Origin: Leptolyngbya sp. FACHB-261
GTDB lineage: Bacteria > Cyanobacteriota > Cyanobacteriia > FACHB-261
NCBI RefSeq assembly: GCF_014696065.1
Contig: NZ_JACJPL010000024.1
Location: forward strand, 248,001-312,000
Direction: 5' to 3'
Length of the DNA: 64,000 nucleotides
Shown: one piece after another, positions 62,209-64,000 of the stretch
Position numbering within the stretch: the first letter of the stretch is position 1
How the letters are laid out: the number at the start of each line of letters is the position of its first letter
The notes under the pieces: generated by a model
The model's database searches: none
Told to the model about the DNA's origin: nothing
Seen by the model: only the letters and a program-made list of their open reading frames with translations
Made by a program: the position numbers and the translations under genes

Positions 62209-63168
62209 ATGGATTTCTACTTTCAAGCTGGTAAAGTGGCGTTGGGTAGCCGCCTACGCCGACTGAGCGAAAAACTAACGGAAGATGCCGCAAAGATCTA
62301 CGCTCTTTATGATGTGGCGTTAGATCCTAAATGGTTCCCTGTCTTTTATGTCCTATCGCATAGAGATGGAGTGTCAGTGACTGAAATTGCGCAAATCATT
62401 GGTCATTCACATCCATCTGTTAGTCAAATTGTCAAAGAGATGAACAAAAAAGGGTTGACGGTTGTTGATAAAGATATTGAGGATGCAAGAGTCAGTGTTG
62501 TGAGGCTTTCTGATGTAGGAAAGCAACTCGTGCCTAAGATCGAAAAGCAATACATTGATGTTACACAAGCTGTTGATGGACTTCTATCAGAAGCGCAGCA
62601 GGATTTATGGCAAGCCATTGAAGAAGTCGAGTTTCTACTTGCAGACAAAAGCTTTTTTGACCGTGTCAAAGATATGCGAAAAGCGCGTGAGCGTCAGCAT
62701 ATTGAAATTATTGCCTACTCTCCTGAGTTTCAGGATGACTTCAAACGCTTGAACTGCGAATGGATCGAGACCTACTTCAAGCTAGAGGAATCTGATTACC
62801 AAGCTCTTAATCATCCAGACGAAAAAATCTTGCAGCCTGGTGGGCATATCTACATGGCACGTCATAATGGTGAAATCATTGGTACTTGTGCCCTAATCAA
62901 AGTGGATAGCAATACTTATGAGTTAGCGAAAATGGCAGTCACCGAGAGAGCTAGAAGCAAAGGTGTCGGTTGGCTGCTAGGGCAAGCTGCTATCAACAAG
63001 GCTAGTGAGTTGGAAGCCAGAACAATTTATTTGGAAAGTAATACTGTTTTGGAACCTGCTATTCGTCTTTACCAGAAGTTAGGGTTCCAGAGAGTCATCG
63101 GACAAACTTCGCCCTACCAACGCTGCAACATTCGAATGGAACTCAAACTTGTTCAGCAGCATCGCTAA
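62209..63168 (+). CDS. MarR-type regulator fused to GNAT acetyltransferase
   Basis: A 319-residue two-domain protein. Residues 1-155 form a MarR winged helix (VSVTEIAQIIGHSHPSVSQI, then VDKDIEDARVSVVRLSDVG). Residues 170-319 form a GNAT domain (YMARHNGEIIGTCALIKV, acetyl-CoA loop TERARSKGVGWLLGQAAI). Known in many bacteria as a fused helix-turn-helix/GNAT regulator. Target unknown. The stop TAA lies in CGCTAAC followed by AACGGCGGGC, attC-like. Confidence 0.92.
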   Translation: MDFYFQAGKVALGSRLRRLSEKLTEDAAKIYALYDVALDPKWFPVFYVLSHRDGVSVTEIAQIIGHSHPSVSQIVKEMNKKGLTVVDKDIEDARVSVVRLSDVGKQLVPKIEKQYIDVTQAVDGLLSEAQQDLWQAIEEVEFLLADKSFFDRVKDMRKARERQHIEIIAYSPEFQDDFKRLNCEWIETYFKLEESDYQALNHPDEKILQPGGHIYMARHNGEIIGTCALIKVDSNTYELAKMAVTERARSKGVGWLLGQAAINKASELEARTIYLESNTVLEPAIRLYQKLGFQRVIGQTSPYQRCNIRMELKLVQQHR

Positions 63169-63210
63169 CAACGGCGGGCAAAGAAAATTCTTGACACCTA
63201 GTTCCTCAAT

Positions 63211-63708
63211 ATGCTTGAAATACTCAACCAGGCTTTTCTGATCATTCTCCTAAAGACAACTGGCTACGAGCAAAAAACAGCGACGCCGCCTGGACTGGAA
63301 AGCAGGTATCAACCATCAGCGTCCCTTGATAGTCTCAATCAGTTAAAAGGTCGCACATTAAAGTACCGGCTGACTAGTCTGGCAACATTGCAGAATGCCT
63401 TCAATAACCGAGTCAGCAATATTCAGGTTTTAGTATTGGGTAGAGTAGTCTCCCTTTTACCAGATGACCTCAATGGGAATCGGCATCAGAGGTTTATTGT
63501 AGAATTAGCAAATTCGCAAACATTATTAATTGCACACAATATTGATATTGCCCCACGAATCAGTAGATTGCGAGTAGGTGATGAACTCTATATCTATGGT
63601 GAGTACGAGTGGAATAGAGAGGGCGGCGTTATCCACTGGACACACCGCGATCCAGATAGACGCCATGTGGATGGCTGGATTGAAAGAAATGGGCTCATAT
63701 TTCGGTAG
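63211..63708 (+). CDS. DUF3465 family OB-fold-like protein
   Basis: A 165-residue protein. From about residue 70 it matches DUF3465: VLVLGRVVSLLPDDLNGNRH, QRFIVELANSQTLLIAHNID, GDELYIYGEYEWN and GGVIHWTHRDPDRRHVDGWI. The family often starts with a signal peptide; here the first 60 residues are not conserved, so the start (ATG 63211) may be wrong or the 5' end replaced. Function unknown. Confidence 0.8.
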   Translation: MLEILNQAFLIILLKTTGYEQKTATPPGLESRYQPSASLDSLNQLKGRTLKYRLTSLATLQNAFNNRVSNIQVLVLGRVVSLLPDDLNGNRHQRFIVELANSQTLLIAHNIDIAPRISRLRVGDELYIYGEYEWNREGGVIHWTHRDPDRRHVDGWIERNGLIFR

Positions 63709-64000
63709 CAGATAGCAGCGAGAAGGTAATGGCTTGCAGCTAAGGAGCAGGTCAATATATGGCGCTACAACAAGCATAAAGCTATTAGGGGAAGTGCAAG
63801 GGTTGCTAGCAATTGCTCAGCCACACTGTTAAAACATACGGCCAGGATAGTAAGAGGGGCGCCAATACTCTCTTATCAATATGTACCACCCGACAGCATA
63901 ATCAAAATCATAGAAGTTAGCCAAAGCGCCAGAATTAGATAGATTGCCAAAGCAAAAAAGTTTAGCAATAATCTAAGTACGTTTAAGGTCCGCCTCTGTT
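63709..64000. other. No gene in the last 292 bp
   Basis: I see no coding sequence or stable hairpin between the DUF3465 stop and the end of the window. Confidence 0.5.

Overview
The window reads as the chromosome of a cyanobacterium. The lineage markers are psbY (photosystem II), a CruA-type lycopene cyclase, a Ycf21-type chorismate lyase (plastoquinone precursor), sucrose-phosphate phosphatase, an NtcA-like Crp/Fnr regulator, a PatA-type response regulator and a PixJ-like chemoreceptor whose GAF domains carry bilin-binding signatures. A genus cannot be named. No rRNA, convincing tRNA, CRISPR array or intact transposase was found.

Layout. 1-40.5 kb is mostly conserved core: the 3' part of a class A penicillin-binding protein, ruvC, sucrose-phosphate phosphatase, recJ, a three-gene two-component cluster (6.3-9.5 kb), mreB, a secreted low-complexity protein, psbY with a Crp/Fnr regulator, pyruvate kinase, and small metabolic genes (cupin, MOSC, DUF924, chorismate lyase, Nudix, 2Fe-2S ferredoxin-like, DUF2103). 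cruA follows, then a five-gene minus-strand phototaxis/pilus chemosensory operon (35.0 to 25.5 kb; patA-like, pilH-like, cheW, GAF-rich receptor, cheA-like), a HerA-like ATPase, nadC and a PEP-CTERM subtilase-like protein.

40.6-52.3 kb is an accessory island, visibly AT-richer from about 42 kb. It begins with an unusual module: a short winged-helix protein; a 0.5-kb array of phased repeats (eight copies of a GAAAAATTACGTAGA-like box, the last five spaced 62-63 bp) packed with inverted modules; a second small HTH-like protein; a run of five hairpins that looks like a structured RNA; and about 0.9 kb without genes. Next come a TRADD-N-associated membrane protein, a half-size HsdS with HsdM but no HsdR, small membrane proteins (one frameshifted), a pentapeptide-repeat membrane protein, a dsRBD protein with a possible RNase III-like tail, zinc-ribbon proteins and an APH-like kinase. 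The array-HTH-RNA module is my best candidate for an undescribed system; an iteron-type replication or maintenance locus is the most economical reading, but it is inference.

52.8-63.7 kb is a cargo-like region of single-gene functions: class A beta-lactamase, GST, two alpha/beta hydrolases, GNAT, ABM monooxygenase, ArsR-SRPBCC pair, VOC protein, MarR-GNAT fusion and DUF3465. It contains a decayed Na/Pi-cotransporter (PhoU domain) remnant, a dispersed hairpin repeat also present at 38 kb, and several attC-like RYYYAAC boxes at or just after stop codons, which raises the possibility of an integron-cassette origin.
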